Source: Synechocystis sp. PCC 6714 (GTDB lineage Bacteria > Cyanobacteriota > Cyanobacteriia > Cyanobacteriales > Microcystaceae). Taken from it: a stretch of DNA of 64,000 nt. Numbering within the stretch: the first letter of the stretch is position 1; the number at the start of each line of letters is the position of its first letter. The position numbers and the translations under genes are program-made. This document shows positions 1 to 9,448 of the stretch, piece by piece. Location: the NCBI RefSeq assembly GCF_000478825.2, contig NZ_CP007542.1, forward strand, positions 558,001-622,000. Reading direction: 5' to 3'. The notes beneath the pieces were generated by a model. It had not been told where the DNA came from. It was given only the letters and a program-made list of their open reading frames with translations, and did not search any database.

Positions 1-150
1 TGGTGCCCCATTGAACAAACTTCCGTTGTACTAGCTGACAATTCTATTCATTGGGGGCGATCGGATGAGAGTTGCTCCCAACCCCAACAACTGTGGAGAT
101 AAGTTGGGGAAAATTTCCGCTTTTTACCTCCATTCTCCCTAGGGAGTTGA

Positions 151-1305
151 TTATTGTCGCAAAAGCAAATAATACATTTTCCCGTTGTCGCTCATTAAAC
201 CGGCCCGATCGCCAGGGACTTGGCCCGTGCCCATAAAAATATCTACTCGGCCAGGACCTTTGATGGCACTGCCGGTATCCTGATCCATCACAAAACGACT
301 GACATCAACTTTTTCCCCCCGACAATCGGGGACGGGGGCCGCCAAAACGGCGATCGCCCCTGGGGGCATCAGGGATTTATCCGTGGCAATGGACCGTTCA
401 GCGGTAACCGGCACACCAATACTGCCCTTGGCGGGGGTGCTGGCGGCGGCCTCTTTGAAGAAAATCATCCGATTGTTACGGGGAATAAAACGACTCATTT
501 CAGCGGGATTTTGCTCAAAATATTCAATTAGCCTCGGTAAAGTTACTTCCCCTGGCTGAAAAATTCCCTCGGCAATGGTTTCCCGACCCAAACTAACGTA
601 GGGATAATCCGTGGCACCGGCAAAAGCAATGGAACTTTGGCCCCCACCCACCCAGTTGATTTTGGCGGAACCCTGCACTTGGATTAGATAGGCATCCAAA
701 CGGTTACGGAACCAGGCAATTTCCCGACCCCGCAACTGACTAGATTTGCCCCGGCCATCAATGCCCTCCAGCTCAACCCTAGTGGGGTGAGGCTTGGACC
801 AACGGGAAAAATTGGTGGGCAGACCGTAGATGGGATAGCGGTACTCTTCCGTTGGTTGGCGGCTGGCCGTGTAAACCGGCTCAAAATAACCGGTGAAATG
901 GACGGTGCCCTGACCATCGGTGCCGATCGCCTGGTAAAACTGAAATTCCCTCGTAACGGCGGCTTGGAGTGCCTCAGGGTTGGGGGACTGTTGCAATAGG
1001 GTTCTAAAACGCTGGAGGGAACGGGCCACCCGCTCCCTAGTCACCCCCGGCACAGGATAATTTTGGTAAGCCCTGGCTGCACTGGCGGTTTTCAAATAGG
1101 CCAGGCTGTGGTCAATGGCCCGGAGCAGGGACTGTTTATCCCCCGCTGAACAATGGTTACCCCACAACTGTTCATCAAAACCCACCTGGGGTGCCAAATT
1201 TGTCCCACTCACGGGCATCAAGGGACGGGATTGGGCTCTGAGGATAGGGGCATTGATGCCGAAAACTAACAGCAAAGCCAGTAGTGGGAAAGATTGCTTG
1301 ATCAT
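151..1305 (-). CDS. mltA: MltA-like membrane-bound lytic murein transglycosylase A
   Basis: A 384-residue protein with an N-terminal hydrophobic signal segment (about residues 5-24), so it is exported to the periplasm or outer membrane. MltA-type enzymes cleave the MurNAc-GlcNAc bond of peptidoglycan and form 1,6-anhydro-muropeptides during wall turnover. The middle carries the MltA barrel (about 115-270, with FTGYFEPVY and YLIQVQGSAKI). The C-terminal 3D domain ends in DTGSAIKGPGRVDIFMGTG, which holds the conserved aspartates used in catalysis. The length fits the family. The ATG at 1305 starts a normal signal peptide. The gene is convergent with nothing in view on its 3' side and is separated from the next gene by about 230 bases. 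I recall a PCC 6803 counterpart annotated the same way. Confidence 0.9.
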   Translation of the reverse strand: MIKQSFPLLALLLVFGINAPILRAQSRPLMPVSGTNLAPQVGFDEQLWGNHCSAGDKQSLLRAIDHSLAYLKTASAARAYQNYPVPGVTRERVARSLQRFRTLLQQSPNPEALQAAVTREFQFYQAIGTDGQGTVHFTGYFEPVYTASRQPTEEYRYPIYGLPTNFSRWSKPHPTRVELEGIDGRGKSSQLRGREIAWFRNRLDAYLIQVQGSAKINWVGGGQSSIAFAGATDYPYVSLGRETIAEGIFQPGEVTLPRLIEYFEQNPAEMSRFIPRNNRMIFFKEAAASTPAKGSIGVPVTAERSIATDKSLMPPGAIAVLAAPVPDCRGEKVDVSRFVMDQDTGSAIKGPGRVDIFMGTGQVPGDRAGLMSDNGKMYYLLLRQ

Positions 1306-1539
1306 TGTTAGATTGTGGAGATTGTCGGCCGTTATCGGCCATGGAAAAATTTGTTGCTCCCCCAGTGGGACGATGGAGATTGCTGTCTAGAGACCTAATT
1401 TACCCTAATGGAATTGTTGAGGACAAAATGTACGGGCCGGTGTGCCAAACTGTCCAGATTACCGGCTTGAAAAAATGCACTCCATTGTGGGCTTTTTAAG
1501 CTAAATCAACTCTAACCAAGGTGGGCACAAATCTTCGAC

Positions 1540-2736
1540 CTAACCTGCCATGGGTAGATTACCCGTTTCCATCACTGTCGGGGTAATAAAACCCCGCAAA
1601 GCTGGCTCCTTCATGGCAGAAGTAAGTGCTTTGCCTTGGAGTAAAACTCCGAATTTACCCAAACCGCTGGGATCAATCAACTGATGCAAAATAGCCCGGC
1701 GGGAAAAAATTTCGTTCAAATCGTACTGCCCGTTCGACAGGGCCGCTAGGCGATCGCCAAGGCCGAGGTTCATCAAAAAAGGTCCCTGTTGGGTAAAGTT
1801 CAAACGGGTCAGACCATAGCATTCTCCCCACCATTCCAGGGCGGTGAAATTAACATGGGCAGTGACGTCCTGTTGGCCCAAATTGACAAAAGGATTATCG
1901 TGGTGCCGTTGTTGGAAATAACACTGCAAAGTGCCCCCTCGGCGTTGGGGATGGTAATATTTCCCCGCTGGATGACCGTAGTCCACCGTCAGGACCCATC
2001 CCTGGGTTAAAACTCTGGCAATATTTTCCAGGGCTTGGTGGGCGGCCAGATTGACTTCCGTTTCATAATCCTCTTCGTAGGGAGGGCAGGTTAATTGCAG
2101 ACCAAAGCTGGCAAAGTAGTCCACCAATTTTTCGGTGGAAAGTCTGTCCCAAACACTGATCAGCCCCTCTGCCTCCGCCTCAATATACTGCTCCTTCAAA
2201 ATCCCTTGTTTGATGCCTACCCGATGGACGGGCAGAGCGTCGAAAAATTCATTGCTAAAACAACAGCCCACTAGGCTGTCATCGCCCAACCCAGCCCAGG
2301 TTCGCCATTGTACTTTGCCCCTGGATTGCCAAGTGAATAATAACTTGGCCTGTCTTCTGCGGAGGGCGGCGGACTCTTCGATGATGTGGTACTGTAACGC
2401 GGCAAAAAACTGGGGGTATCGGTTTTCTGCGTGGGCTAACACTGTTTGGGCAAAGGCCCCAGTGCCCGCCCCCAACTCCAAAATGTCAAATTGAGCTGGT
2501 TCCCCCAACCTTTGCCACATTTCCAGGAATTGTTCCGTTAGCAGTTCCCCAAAATCGGGTCCCAAGGCGATCGCCGTGACAAAGTCTCCTCGAATACCAA
2601 TATCCACCTGGCCGCTACTGTAATAACCATAATCGGGCTGATAGAGCACCCACTCCATAAACTCCGCAAAAGTGAGCCGTTGTTGGGGACTTTGGCGGAT
2701 ATGGTCAAGGAGAGCAGGGAGAATATTCTGGGCCAT
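1540..2736 (-). CDS. MidA/NDUFAF7-like SAM-dependent methyltransferase
   Basis: A 398-residue protein of the COG1565/DUF185 family, related to mitochondrial NDUFAF7/MidA, an arginine methyltransferase needed for complex I assembly. The class I SAM-binding glycine motif is ILELGAGTGAFAQ near residues 85-97, with SNEFFDALPVHR after it, both typical of this family. In cyanobacteria the substrate is not known; a role in NDH-1 biogenesis is inference from the homologue only. The frame stays open upstream to a TTG at 2778, but the ATG at 2736 gives the start closest to the usual N-terminus. The gene is divergent from the DUF3318 gene, with about 290 bases between them. Confidence 0.82.
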   Translation of the reverse strand: MAQNILPALLDHIRQSPQQRLTFAEFMEWVLYQPDYGYYSSGQVDIGIRGDFVTAIALGPDFGELLTEQFLEMWQRLGEPAQFDILELGAGTGAFAQTVLAHAENRYPQFFAALQYHIIEESAALRRRQAKLLFTWQSRGKVQWRTWAGLGDDSLVGCCFSNEFFDALPVHRVGIKQGILKEQYIEAEAEGLISVWDRLSTEKLVDYFASFGLQLTCPPYEEDYETEVNLAAHQALENIARVLTQGWVLTVDYGHPAGKYYHPQRRGGTLQCYFQQRHHDNPFVNLGQQDVTAHVNFTALEWWGECYGLTRLNFTQQGPFLMNLGLGDRLAALSNGQYDLNEIFSRRAILHQLIDPSGLGKFGVLLQGKALTSAMKEPALRGFITPTVMETGNLPMAG

Positions 2737-3026
2737 GGATAGGGAGGAACGGGAAAAGTCAGGGAGAAGAGAGTTCAATTACCTTGCAATTTTCTGCCAC
2801 GCATTGACGATCGCCTGGAGGAAAAGTTCAGGCTAATGGAATGCCTAGGCCACTGACCAGGATTTTTGACAATTGTTCATTAATTGTTCACCAAAACGGT
2901 TACCTTGATCCCTGGCTAAGGTTGCAAAGACAAACAATTCCTTAACCATTGCCAGCATCCATCAGGTAATCTTGTTGGGAGTATGTGTCAGACTTAAAGT
3001 CAATGCTAGCCAAGCTTTAAACCACT

Positions 3027-3665
3027 ATGAACCGCCAGGGAACCTATCAGGGCAGTGACCAAGAAACGGAAATTCGTCGTCTCAAGGAATTGATGCCGGC
3101 TTCCGGGCGCATGCTGGTTAAACTGGATTCCCAGCCCAAGCAGTCCCGGGTGATCGATTGCAATTTCCCTAAGCCTTGGCAATTTGGCGATCGCCTGGTG
3201 AAAATTAATTTTAATCTTTGGTGGGAATTGACCATCCAGGAGCGGGATCTGCTCATGCTGAGTGTGGTCTGTCGTTTAGTTAATATCCGTTGGTTTAAAC
3301 CGGATTTATACCAGGGTTTAACGGTGGCGGGGGCGATCGCTGTGGGGGTACAACTTTGGCAGAGGGATGGCGTGGGAATGGTAGTGGCCGGAGGGTTAAC
3401 GGCCTTAGCAGCCCAACAAATTTGGCGGGGTTACCAAAGTAATGAACGGGAAATCGAAGCCGATGCCCAAGCGCTTAAAGTGGCGGTTCGCCGGGGCTAT
3501 GACCAAAAAGAGGCCATCCAGGCCCTATTAACGGCGATCGAGAACACCGCCCGGATTGAAAACCGCAGTACCCCCAGCTTCAATGAACTGTTGCGCTGTC
3601 AAAACTTACGCCTCATGCTCAACAGCCAAGCCAGCCCCGATCCCTCCCTATCCCGCAATTTCTAA
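3027..3665 (+). CDS. DUF3318 cyanobacterial membrane protein
   Basis: A 212-residue protein that I place in the cyanobacterial DUF3318 family. The N-terminal part (1-90) is soluble and contains the stretch [11 protein letters not shown]. Two adjacent hydrophobic segments lie around residues 95-135. A charged C-terminal part follows, with an acidic helix at [13 protein letters not shown] and a conserved-looking [14 protein letters not shown] region, after which the sequence is low complexity. No catalytic residues are recognisable and the function is unknown. The start ATG at 3027 is clear. Its 3' end overlaps the 3' end of convergent ispH by 18 bases, so the two transcripts must run into each other. 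Confidence 0.75.
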   Translation: MNRQGTYQGSDQETEIRRLKELMPASGRMLVKLDSQPKQSRVIDCNFPKPWQFGDRLVKINFNLWWELTIQERDLLMLSVVCRLVNIRWFKPDLYQGLTVAGAIAVGVQLWQRDGVGMVVAGGLTALAAQQIWRGYQSNEREIEADAQALKVAVRRGYDQKEAIQALLTAIENTARIENRSTPSFNELLRCQNLRLMLNSQASPDPSLSRNF

Positions 3666-4868
3666 GACGGGTTGAGCTTCCTTAATCGCCACAATCCTTT
3701 TCATCACTTCCTCCACTACTTTGTCGGGAGTAGAAGCCCCGGAAGTTACGCCTACCGTAATTTTTCCCTCTGGTAGCCAGGGTTCCAGCATCTCCAGCTC
3801 CTTGCCTAGGGGTTTATGCTCCACCCGATTGCCCGGTCCAATGCGATCGCCGCTGTCGATGTGAACAGAGGGGATACCATGTTCCACCGCAATTTCCTGT
3901 AAATGGGTGGTGTTAGAAGAATTAAAACCACCAATAACCACCATTAAAGACAGGTCTTCTTTGACCAAATCAAACATGGCATCCTGTCGTTCCTGGGTGG
4001 CATCACAGATGGTGTTAAAGCTCATAAAGTGATTGTTGAGCTCCGTGGGGCCATATTTTTGCAACAGGGTTTTTTCAAACAATTTGCCAATCATTTCCGT
4101 TTCACTTTTAAGCATGGTGGTTTGGTTGGCCACCCCCAAACGAACTAAATCCTGGTCTGGATCAAAACCAGCGGAATGGGCATTGGCAAAATAAGCTAAA
4201 AACTCTTCTTTGTCTCCACCGTGGAGAATATAGTCACAAACCCTTTGGGCTTCGGCCATATTTAAAACAATTAGATAGGTACCAGCAAAGGAGCTAGTGG
4301 CAATGGTTTCCTCGTGGTTGTATTTACCGTGGATGATGGAAGTATGTTCTTTCTTTTTATGTTTTTCCACCGAATTCCAGACCTTAGAAACCCAAGGACA
4401 GGTAGTATCGACAATGGTACAGCCCCGGTTGTTGAGCAGTTGCATTTCCTCCACACTGGCCCCAAAGGCCGGCAGAATGACCACATCGCCCTTGGCCACA
4501 CCGCTAAAATCCTTTTCCCCGTCAACCACATCAATAAAATTAACTTCCATTTCCCTTAGCCTTTGATTGACCGAAGGATTATGGATAATTTCGTTGGTAA
4601 TCCAAAGCCGTTCCTGGGGAAAATGTTGGCGGGTCTCATAGGCCATGGCCACTGCCCGTTCCACCCCCCAACAAAAACCGAAGGCCTCCGCCAAGAGAAT
4701 GGTGACATCCCCCCGTTCTAGGCGGTAATTATTCTGGCGAATTTCTTGGATTAGATGGCTCTGATATTCCGTATTCATCACCCCCATCACCTCTTCCCCA
4801 TGGCCAAATCCCTTGCGATGGTAATTGTCGGAGTGGTGCAGAGACCGTTTAAAAGCTTTGGTATCCAT
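3648..4868 (-). CDS. ispH: 4-hydroxy-3-methylbut-2-enyl diphosphate reductase (IspH/LytB)
   Basis: IspH catalyses the last step of the MEP isoprenoid pathway, turning HMBPP into IPP and DMAPP with an iron-sulfur cluster fed by ferredoxin in cyanobacteria. The 406-residue length matches the long cyanobacterial/plastid form, which has an N-terminal extension compared with the roughly 315-residue E. coli enzyme. The three cluster cysteines are seen in [24 protein letters not shown] and [12 protein letters not shown]. Substrate-binding histidines lie in [10 protein letters not shown] and [11 protein letters not shown]. The ATG at 4868 gives the full cyanobacterial N-terminus ([20 protein letters not shown]). 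The pathway feeds carotenoid, chlorophyll phytol and quinone tails, so this gene supports the tocopherol and phylloquinone genes elsewhere in the window. Confidence 0.97.
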   Translation of the reverse strand: MDTKAFKRSLHHSDNYHRKGFGHGEEVMGVMNTEYQSHLIQEIRQNNYRLERGDVTILLAEAFGFCWGVERAVAMAYETRQHFPQERLWITNEIIHNPSVNQRLREMEVNFIDVVDGEKDFSGVAKGDVVILPAFGASVEEMQLLNNRGCTIVDTTCPWVSKVWNSVEKHKKKEHTSIIHGKYNHEETIATSSFAGTYLIVLNMAEAQRVCDYILHGGDKEEFLAYFANAHSAGFDPDQDLVRLGVANQTTMLKSETEMIGKLFEKTLLQKYGPTELNNHFMSFNTICDATQERQDAMFDLVKEDLSLMVVIGGFNSSNTTHLQEIAVEHGIPSVHIDSGDRIGPGNRVEHKPLGKELEMLEPWLPEGKITVGVTSGASTPDKVVEEVMKRIVAIKEAQPVLEIAG

Positions 4869-4908
4869 AGAAAAACGAGAATGTCACCGGTATTATGTTT
4901 TTCCATTC

Positions 4909-4952
4909 TGACATCCTCTCCCCCCAACTGCTAGACAAACTCAAGGGAGATT
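4909..4952 (-). mobile_element. Possible IS200/IS605 (TnpB-type) right-end relic
   Basis: Read on the minus strand, this stretch has a stem with TCTCCC and GGGAGA arms followed at once by GGATGTCA. That is the layout I know from right ends of cyanobacterial IS605/IS1341-type elements, where a subterminal hairpin precedes GGGGAGGATGTCA. No tnpA or tnpB reading frame is left nearby. The assignment rests on pattern memory only. Confidence 0.3.
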
Positions 4953-4953
4953 G

Positions 4954-5088
4954 CTATTTCTCAGATGGCCGCGATCTAGATGGAAGGCCCTTGATCTCTT
5001 TGGCGACATTCTCCCAGGTGGGGTTCCCAAACTGAAAGCGCCCAGTTCCTATGTCCAAAAACAGTCGTCCCCAGGTCTTACCCATCAT
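4954..5088 (-). CDS. Possible 44-aa ORF or gene fragment
   Basis: A minus-strand frame begins with a double ATG and runs 44 codons. The peptide includes GRLFLDIGTGRFQFGNPTW, a composition more like a folded protein than random frame noise. It stops a few bases before the possible IS605-type end. I see no good ribosome binding site; a stop codon lies two codons before the start. I do not recognise the family. It may be the tail of a lost gene or a chance ORF. Confidence 0.15.
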   Translation of the reverse strand: MMGKTWGRLFLDIGTGRFQFGNPTWENVAKEIKGLPSRSRPSEK

Positions 5089-5594
5089 GTTCTATCCGAG
5101 CCCACTAGAATATCACTTGATATCTAGATGCCCACTGGCGGATAGCTCTCTGGGTGTTTTCTCCATTTCGGGAGAGGTTTCCGAGTGCTCTCCGGTACCT
5201 GAAAATATTCTATTGTTTCATTTTCATTCAGCTTTGTTAAAGCTTATTGACCTGCTTTATAGAGTTTTCGATGCCCTTGCCCTTTTCTATTTTTTTGCTC
5301 TAAAGTGCCAGACTATTTCGCTGGAATTTTTACGATACAGCGGATTTACAACCTGAAAGTTAGAACCAACTATACCAAAAACTATGGGGCTGTTTGTTGC
5401 TCGAAATTCATCTCGACACTCAATTAAAGATTACAGTGCGAGCCTTCTTTCGACATTAAGGTAAAATTGGTCAGCAATTCCAGCTCCTCCCTCAGTTTGT
5501 TACAAACCGCAGACTGTCTCTCCTATGCTCCGTTGGGGAACATTTTCGGGCTTGATGGGGTTAACAATCCTATGCCGCATTGACTATTTGTCCT

Positions 5595-6482
5595 ATGAAT
5601 TGGAACTTTTTCCCGCACTCCCTCTTGGCCTTGGCCGTTGGTGCCGCTCTCACTCCCCTTACCCCCCTATCCGCCAGCACTTTCACCGAAACGGCGATCG
5701 ACCAAACCGAAGTAATTGCGGTGGCCCGTCCCTACGGCGTTGAAACTACCAAGTACGACCTGTTGGTAATCGAGCAAATTCCCGGCAAAAATAAATGTTG
5801 GGACGTGACGGCGGGAGCACCGGCCATGGTGGATCCCCTTTTATTAAATTTTGATTTCACTGGCCACTGTCGCCGCGCCACGGACAGCAACGGTTATTCC
5901 ATTCGCATTGATGGCCAGGACTATGGCTTAGATTACTTGCTGCGCCTTGTGCCCAGGGGCAATGATTTGGTTTTGGTGGCTACTTCCCGCAACGGCCGGG
6001 GCCCCGAATTGGTGGTGGGTAGTACCAAAGGCATTGGTGCAGGTTTCATGCAGGTACAGCTCAATCCCGGCTGGCAATTTACCAAACGCACTTATGAAGG
6101 TCAGGTTTTAGGACATTACTACATCAGTGGCACCCAGGCCGCCATTTTTGGGGGTAGCACCGTTAGTCCTGTGAATATAGAACAGATCAGCCCAGAAAAA
6201 CAAGAAATTATCGCCCCGGAACCGGTTCAGTCCATGGAAGAGGCCCCTGCTGCGACGGGACCAACGGAAACCGAGACAGAAATTATTATTCAGCAGGAAG
6301 TTCCCGCCGATAACCAGTCCGGCATGGTGGTGGAAGAGGAAAGTGTTAACACTGTGACCGACGTGACCGAAGAAAGCTCCGTTGCCAAGGAACTGGAAAC
6401 CGTTGCCCCCAAGCCCGCCCCTGTGCCTAGGCCCAATTCTCCCCGTCGCCGTACCCCCACTCCAGCGGATTTTCGTCCTTAG
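5595..6482 (+). CDS. Secreted DUF3747 protein
   Basis: A 295-residue exported protein. The ATG at 5595 starts a signal peptide (hydrophobic LLALAVGAALTPLTPL, probable cleavage after SAS). The folded core (about residues 30-185) has features of the cyanobacterial DUF3747 domain: one cysteine in NKCWDVT, then LLNFDFTGHCRRATDSNGYS, DYGLDYLLRLVP and a closing GHYYISGTQAAIFGG. In other cyanobacteria this domain often sits on SLH proteins of the cell envelope. The C-terminal 110 residues are acidic and then proline/arginine-rich, so probably disordered. Function is unknown; an envelope location is inferred. It lies about 45 bases upstream of the RNase D-like gene on the same strand. Confidence 0.75.
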   Translation: MNWNFFPHSLLALAVGAALTPLTPLSASTFTETAIDQTEVIAVARPYGVETTKYDLLVIEQIPGKNKCWDVTAGAPAMVDPLLLNFDFTGHCRRATDSNGYSIRIDGQDYGLDYLLRLVPRGNDLVLVATSRNGRGPELVVGSTKGIGAGFMQVQLNPGWQFTKRTYEGQVLGHYYISGTQAAIFGGSTVSPVNIEQISPEKQEIIAPEPVQSMEEAPAATGPTETETEIIIQQEVPADNQSGMVVEEESVNTVTDVTEESSVAKELETVAPKPAPVPRPNSPRRRTPTPADFRP

Positions 6483-6528
6483 TCTGACGTAAATCAATCA
6501 ATTTTGCCGTTTACTTTTATTGCCTACT

Positions 6529-7182
6529 ATGCCCTCTGCCGCCATTTTGAGTCAGTTCCAAGTTTTTGATAACGATTTACCCGAAGACATTTGCCAAAAA
6601 CTTTTATCGGCCAAAGAGGTGGCGGTGGACACGGAAACCATGGGTTTAAATCCCCATCGGGATCGTCTCTGCTTGGTGCAAATCTGTGACCCAGAGGGCA
6701 ATGTGACAGCTTTACGCGTTGCCAAAGGCCAAGAGGAAGCCCCCAATCTGACCCGCCTCATGGAAGCACCGGGGGTAACTAAAATTTTCCATTTTGCCCG
6801 CTTTGACACTGCCCAACTGAAACATACCTTTGACATCAAAACCTATCCAATTTTTTGTACTAAAATAGCCAGCAAAATTGCCCGGACCTACTCTTCCCAC
6901 CATGGTCTGAAGACGTTGGTGCAGGAATTGGTGGGGGTGGAACTGGATAAGTCTTCCCAATGTTCCGATTGGGGGGATGCCGCTAATTTGAGCAAAGCCC
7001 AATTGGCCTATGCCGCCAATGATGTCCGTTATTTGATTCCCCTACGGCACAAATTGGAAAAAATGTTAGCAAGGGAAGATCGGCTGCGGTTAGCCCAACG
7101 ATGTTTTGAGTGTTTGCCGGTAATGGTAACCCTTGATTTGGGTATGTACGGCAATGTATTTGAGCATGGTGGCCCGGGTTAA
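6529..7182 (+). CDS. RNase D-like 3'-5' exonuclease (DEDDy family)
   Basis: A 217-residue single-domain exonuclease. All three DEDD motifs are visible: Exo I in VAVDTETMGLNP, Exo II in FHFARFDTAQL and Exo III in YAANDVRYLIPL, where the tyrosine marks the DEDDy subclass. Unlike E. coli RNase D it has no HRDC domains, as is usual for the short cyanobacterial form. It probably trims 3' ends of structured RNA such as tRNA precursors; this is inferred from the family. The frame opens at a TTG nine bases earlier, but the ATG at 6529 is preferred. It converges on the ABC permease gene, with only about six bases between the stop codons. Confidence 0.88.
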   Translation: MPSAAILSQFQVFDNDLPEDICQKLLSAKEVAVDTETMGLNPHRDRLCLVQICDPEGNVTALRVAKGQEEAPNLTRLMEAPGVTKIFHFARFDTAQLKHTFDIKTYPIFCTKIASKIARTYSSHHGLKTLVQELVGVELDKSSQCSDWGDAANLSKAQLAYAANDVRYLIPLRHKLEKMLAREDRLRLAQRCFECLPVMVTLDLGMYGNVFEHGGPG

Positions 7183-7188
7183 CTCGAC

Positions 7189-7974
7189 TCAAGAACGTTG
7201 AAATCTGAGGGCTTCAATGGACTGAGCTGTGAGGAAAATGCCTAGGAAAATGTAACTAGCGAATAGTACACAACTTTTACTATTGATCACGCCTTCGATT
7301 AAATCTTGGTAACTCTGGAACAGGGAAAGGTAAGCAAACACATCGGCGATCGCCCCGCCGAGATTTTGGGCAAACACGTCCATAATCCAAAGCATCAAAA
7401 TTAAAACAAAGGTAAGAATATAGGCAATAATAACGTTTTCCGTCAGGGAAGAAATAAACATTCCCAGGGAAAGCACGGCCGCCGCCACCAAAATAACCGC
7501 CCCATTAGCCACTAGTACCAAGCCGCTGGGTAGGGGAGGATTAGTGGCAGAAAAAATAATAATTTGGTAAACCCAAAGGGGAATTAAAAGTACCGAGAAA
7601 AATAGTAATGCTCCCATTAATTTCCCCACCGCCACCACCCAATTAGTGACCGGAGAAGTGGCTAGCAATTCCAGGGTGCCCCGCTTTCTTTCTTCGGCGT
7701 AAAGTCCCATGGACAGGGCGGGCAATAGCACCAAAATCAGAGAAATAATTAAACCCAGGTAACTGGAAAGGAAGTCTCCTGCCACATCCACCGGTTCAGA
7801 AAAGCCTGACTGTCGCAAAAATTCGACACTGGAGAGAATTTGGCTCAGCATTAGAGAAAAGAAAATGCCCGACATCAACCAAAAAATGGCGGCAATGCCA
7901 TAGGCAAAAGGAGAACTGAAGTAACTTAATAGCTCTTTACGCAAAATGGCGAGCAGATTGTACAGGGTAGTCAT
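7189..7974 (-). CDS. ABC-2 type transporter permease
   Basis: A 261-residue membrane protein with six hydrophobic segments (about residues 20-45, 60-90, 105-130, 140-165, 170-195 and 235-255). The motif ERKRGTLELLATSPVTNWVVAVGK after the second segment is split here as ERKRGTLELLATSP and VTNWVVAVGK; it is typical of GldF/NosY-like ABC-2 permeases. The partner ATPase is not adjacent and would lie outside the window. The substrate is unknown; relatives act in gliding or auxiliary polysaccharide export and in copper enzyme maturation. The start is the ATG at 7974; an in-frame TTG lies two codons upstream. It is divergent from alr, 141 bases away. Confidence 0.85.
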   Translation of the reverse strand: MTTLYNLLAILRKELLSYFSSPFAYGIAAIFWLMSGIFFSLMLSQILSSVEFLRQSGFSEPVDVAGDFLSSYLGLIISLILVLLPALSMGLYAEERKRGTLELLATSPVTNWVVAVGKLMGALLFFSVLLIPLWVYQIIIFSATNPPLPSGLVLVANGAVILVAAAVLSLGMFISSLTENVIIAYILTFVLILMLWIMDVFAQNLGGAIADVFAYLSLFQSYQDLIEGVINSKSCVLFASYIFLGIFLTAQSIEALRFQRS

Positions 7975-8115
7975 GGGCAAATGTCGGCTATTTATGCATT
8001 GCTGAACTAGTCTGGGTCAACCCGAATTCTATCCTAGGGAACTGGAACTTTTCCGACTTTACCCCTATCCTAGGGCTATCCCCTCAGGGAATTTGGGTGC
8101 AGAGGAGTAAATTTT

Positions 8116-9318
8116 ATGGTCTTGAGTCGAGACGTTAAACTTTCCCCGGAAAAGAGTTCCAGGATTCCATCGACGTTATCCGGCTATCGTTTAGCAGAGT
8201 TAATTCGTCAGCGGGCTTGGGTGGAAATTGACCAGGCAGCCCTAGTTCATAACGTGCAACAGTTCCGTCGACTTGTGGGGCCAAAAACTAATTTGATGGC
8301 GGTGGTCAAAGCTGACGCCTATGGGCATGGGGCTGTCCGGGTGGCCCAAACTGCGTTACAAGCAGGGGCCGATTGGTTGGCGATCGCCACTTTGGGGGAG
8401 GGCATTGAGCTAAGGGAAGCGGGCATTACAGCGCCGATTTTGATTCTTGGTGGTATTAACAGCCCGGAAGAAATTGAGGCCATTGCCCATTGGCAACTGC
8501 AACCCACCCTCTGTTCTCCGGAACAGGCCGAATTGTTCAACAATATTTTGACTAAGTTGGGCCGGATTTTGCCGGTGCATCTCAAATTAGACACGGGTAT
8601 GACCCGCCTCGGCACGCCCTGGCCCCAAGCGGTGAAATTTGTGGGTTTGGTGCAATCTTTACCCCAGCTACGGTTAGCTAGTTTATATTCCCATTTGGCC
8701 ACGGCGGACGACCCCAACACCGCCACTATGCTCCAACAACAACAACGATTTGCTACGGCGATCGCCTGTTTACGCCAAGCCCATTTACCGGTGCCCAAGC
8801 TTCATTTGGCCAATTCTGCCGCCACCCTCCATGGTCCGGCCTGGCATTACGATATGGTCCGGGTGGGTTTAGGTTTATATGGACTATATCCCGCTCCCCA
8901 TTTAGGCGATCGCCTAGATTTAAAACCGGTACTAAGGGTACGGGCAAAAATCACCCAGATCAGAACCATTCCCCCCGGTACCGGTGTGAGTTATGGCCAC
9001 CAATTTGTTAGTGACGAAACTATGCCCATGGGGGTGGTGGGCATTGGCTATGCGGATGGAGTTCCCCGCAACCTTTCCAATCAGTTGGAAGTACTTCTGA
9101 GGGGCCAACCAGTGCGACAAATTGGTGCCATTACCATGGATCAAATGATGGTGGATTTACGGGGCATTGATAATCCCCAGGTGGGGGAAGTGGTTACCCT
9201 GATTGGCCAGGACGGCGATCGCCAAATTACCGCAGACCATTGGGCTTCTAGTTTGGACACCATCTCCTGGGAAATTCTCTGTGGCTTCAAACACCGTTTG
9301 CCCCGTATTCTCGTTTAA
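8116..9318 (+). CDS. alr: Alanine racemase
   Basis: This PLP enzyme interconverts L- and D-alanine, giving D-Ala for peptidoglycan. The 400-residue chain has an N-terminal TIM barrel with the PLP lysine at K65 in AVVKADAYGHGAV, and a C-terminal beta domain. The second catalytic residue is the tyrosine in GTGVSYGHQF. The motif KLDTGMTRLG is also typical. Compared with the E. coli enzyme it has about 25 extra N-terminal residues, so a slightly later start is possible although the ATG at 8116 follows AGAGGAG well. It functions with the PBP4-type peptidase and MltA in wall metabolism. Confidence 0.96.
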   Translation: MVLSRDVKLSPEKSSRIPSTLSGYRLAELIRQRAWVEIDQAALVHNVQQFRRLVGPKTNLMAVVKADAYGHGAVRVAQTALQAGADWLAIATLGEGIELREAGITAPILILGGINSPEEIEAIAHWQLQPTLCSPEQAELFNNILTKLGRILPVHLKLDTGMTRLGTPWPQAVKFVGLVQSLPQLRLASLYSHLATADDPNTATMLQQQQRFATAIACLRQAHLPVPKLHLANSAATLHGPAWHYDMVRVGLGLYGLYPAPHLGDRLDLKPVLRVRAKITQIRTIPPGTGVSYGHQFVSDETMPMGVVGIGYADGVPRNLSNQLEVLLRGQPVRQIGAITMDQMMVDLRGIDNPQVGEVVTLIGQDGDRQITADHWASSLDTISWEILCGFKHRLPRILV

Positions 9319-9448
9319 CGTATTTGGGCACGGGAAATTGCCGACTCCAATCTTAATAGGAGTGAGCGGGGAGCCAAACGTCGTGGTTTGCCGTTGGGGG
9401 CTAGGTGCATGGCACTCTCACCATACATTTGTTCTGTATTGTGACCTG

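Larger units (their letters stand above)
4869..5594. other. 726-base gene-poor stretch between ispH and DUF3747 gene
   Basis: This divergent spacer must hold the promoters of ispH (minus) and the DUF3747 gene (plus). It also holds a possible IS200/IS605-type end (about 4909-4952) and a 44-codon minus-strand frame (4954-5088), both listed separately. The plus-strand frame at 5051-5356 lacks coding character. I see no RNA gene. The mixture of an element end and a gene-like fragment suggests an eroded insertion. Confidence 0.5.

Noticed and set aside
5051-5356. Plus-strand 101-codon frame in the ispH spacer
   Set aside because: Low-complexity, no family resemblance, no ribosome binding site, and it overlaps an unrelated antisense frame and the possible element end.
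6108-6497. 129-codon antisense frame inside the DUF3747 gene
   Set aside because: It is the shadow of a repetitive acidic and proline-rich coding tail and has no independent support.
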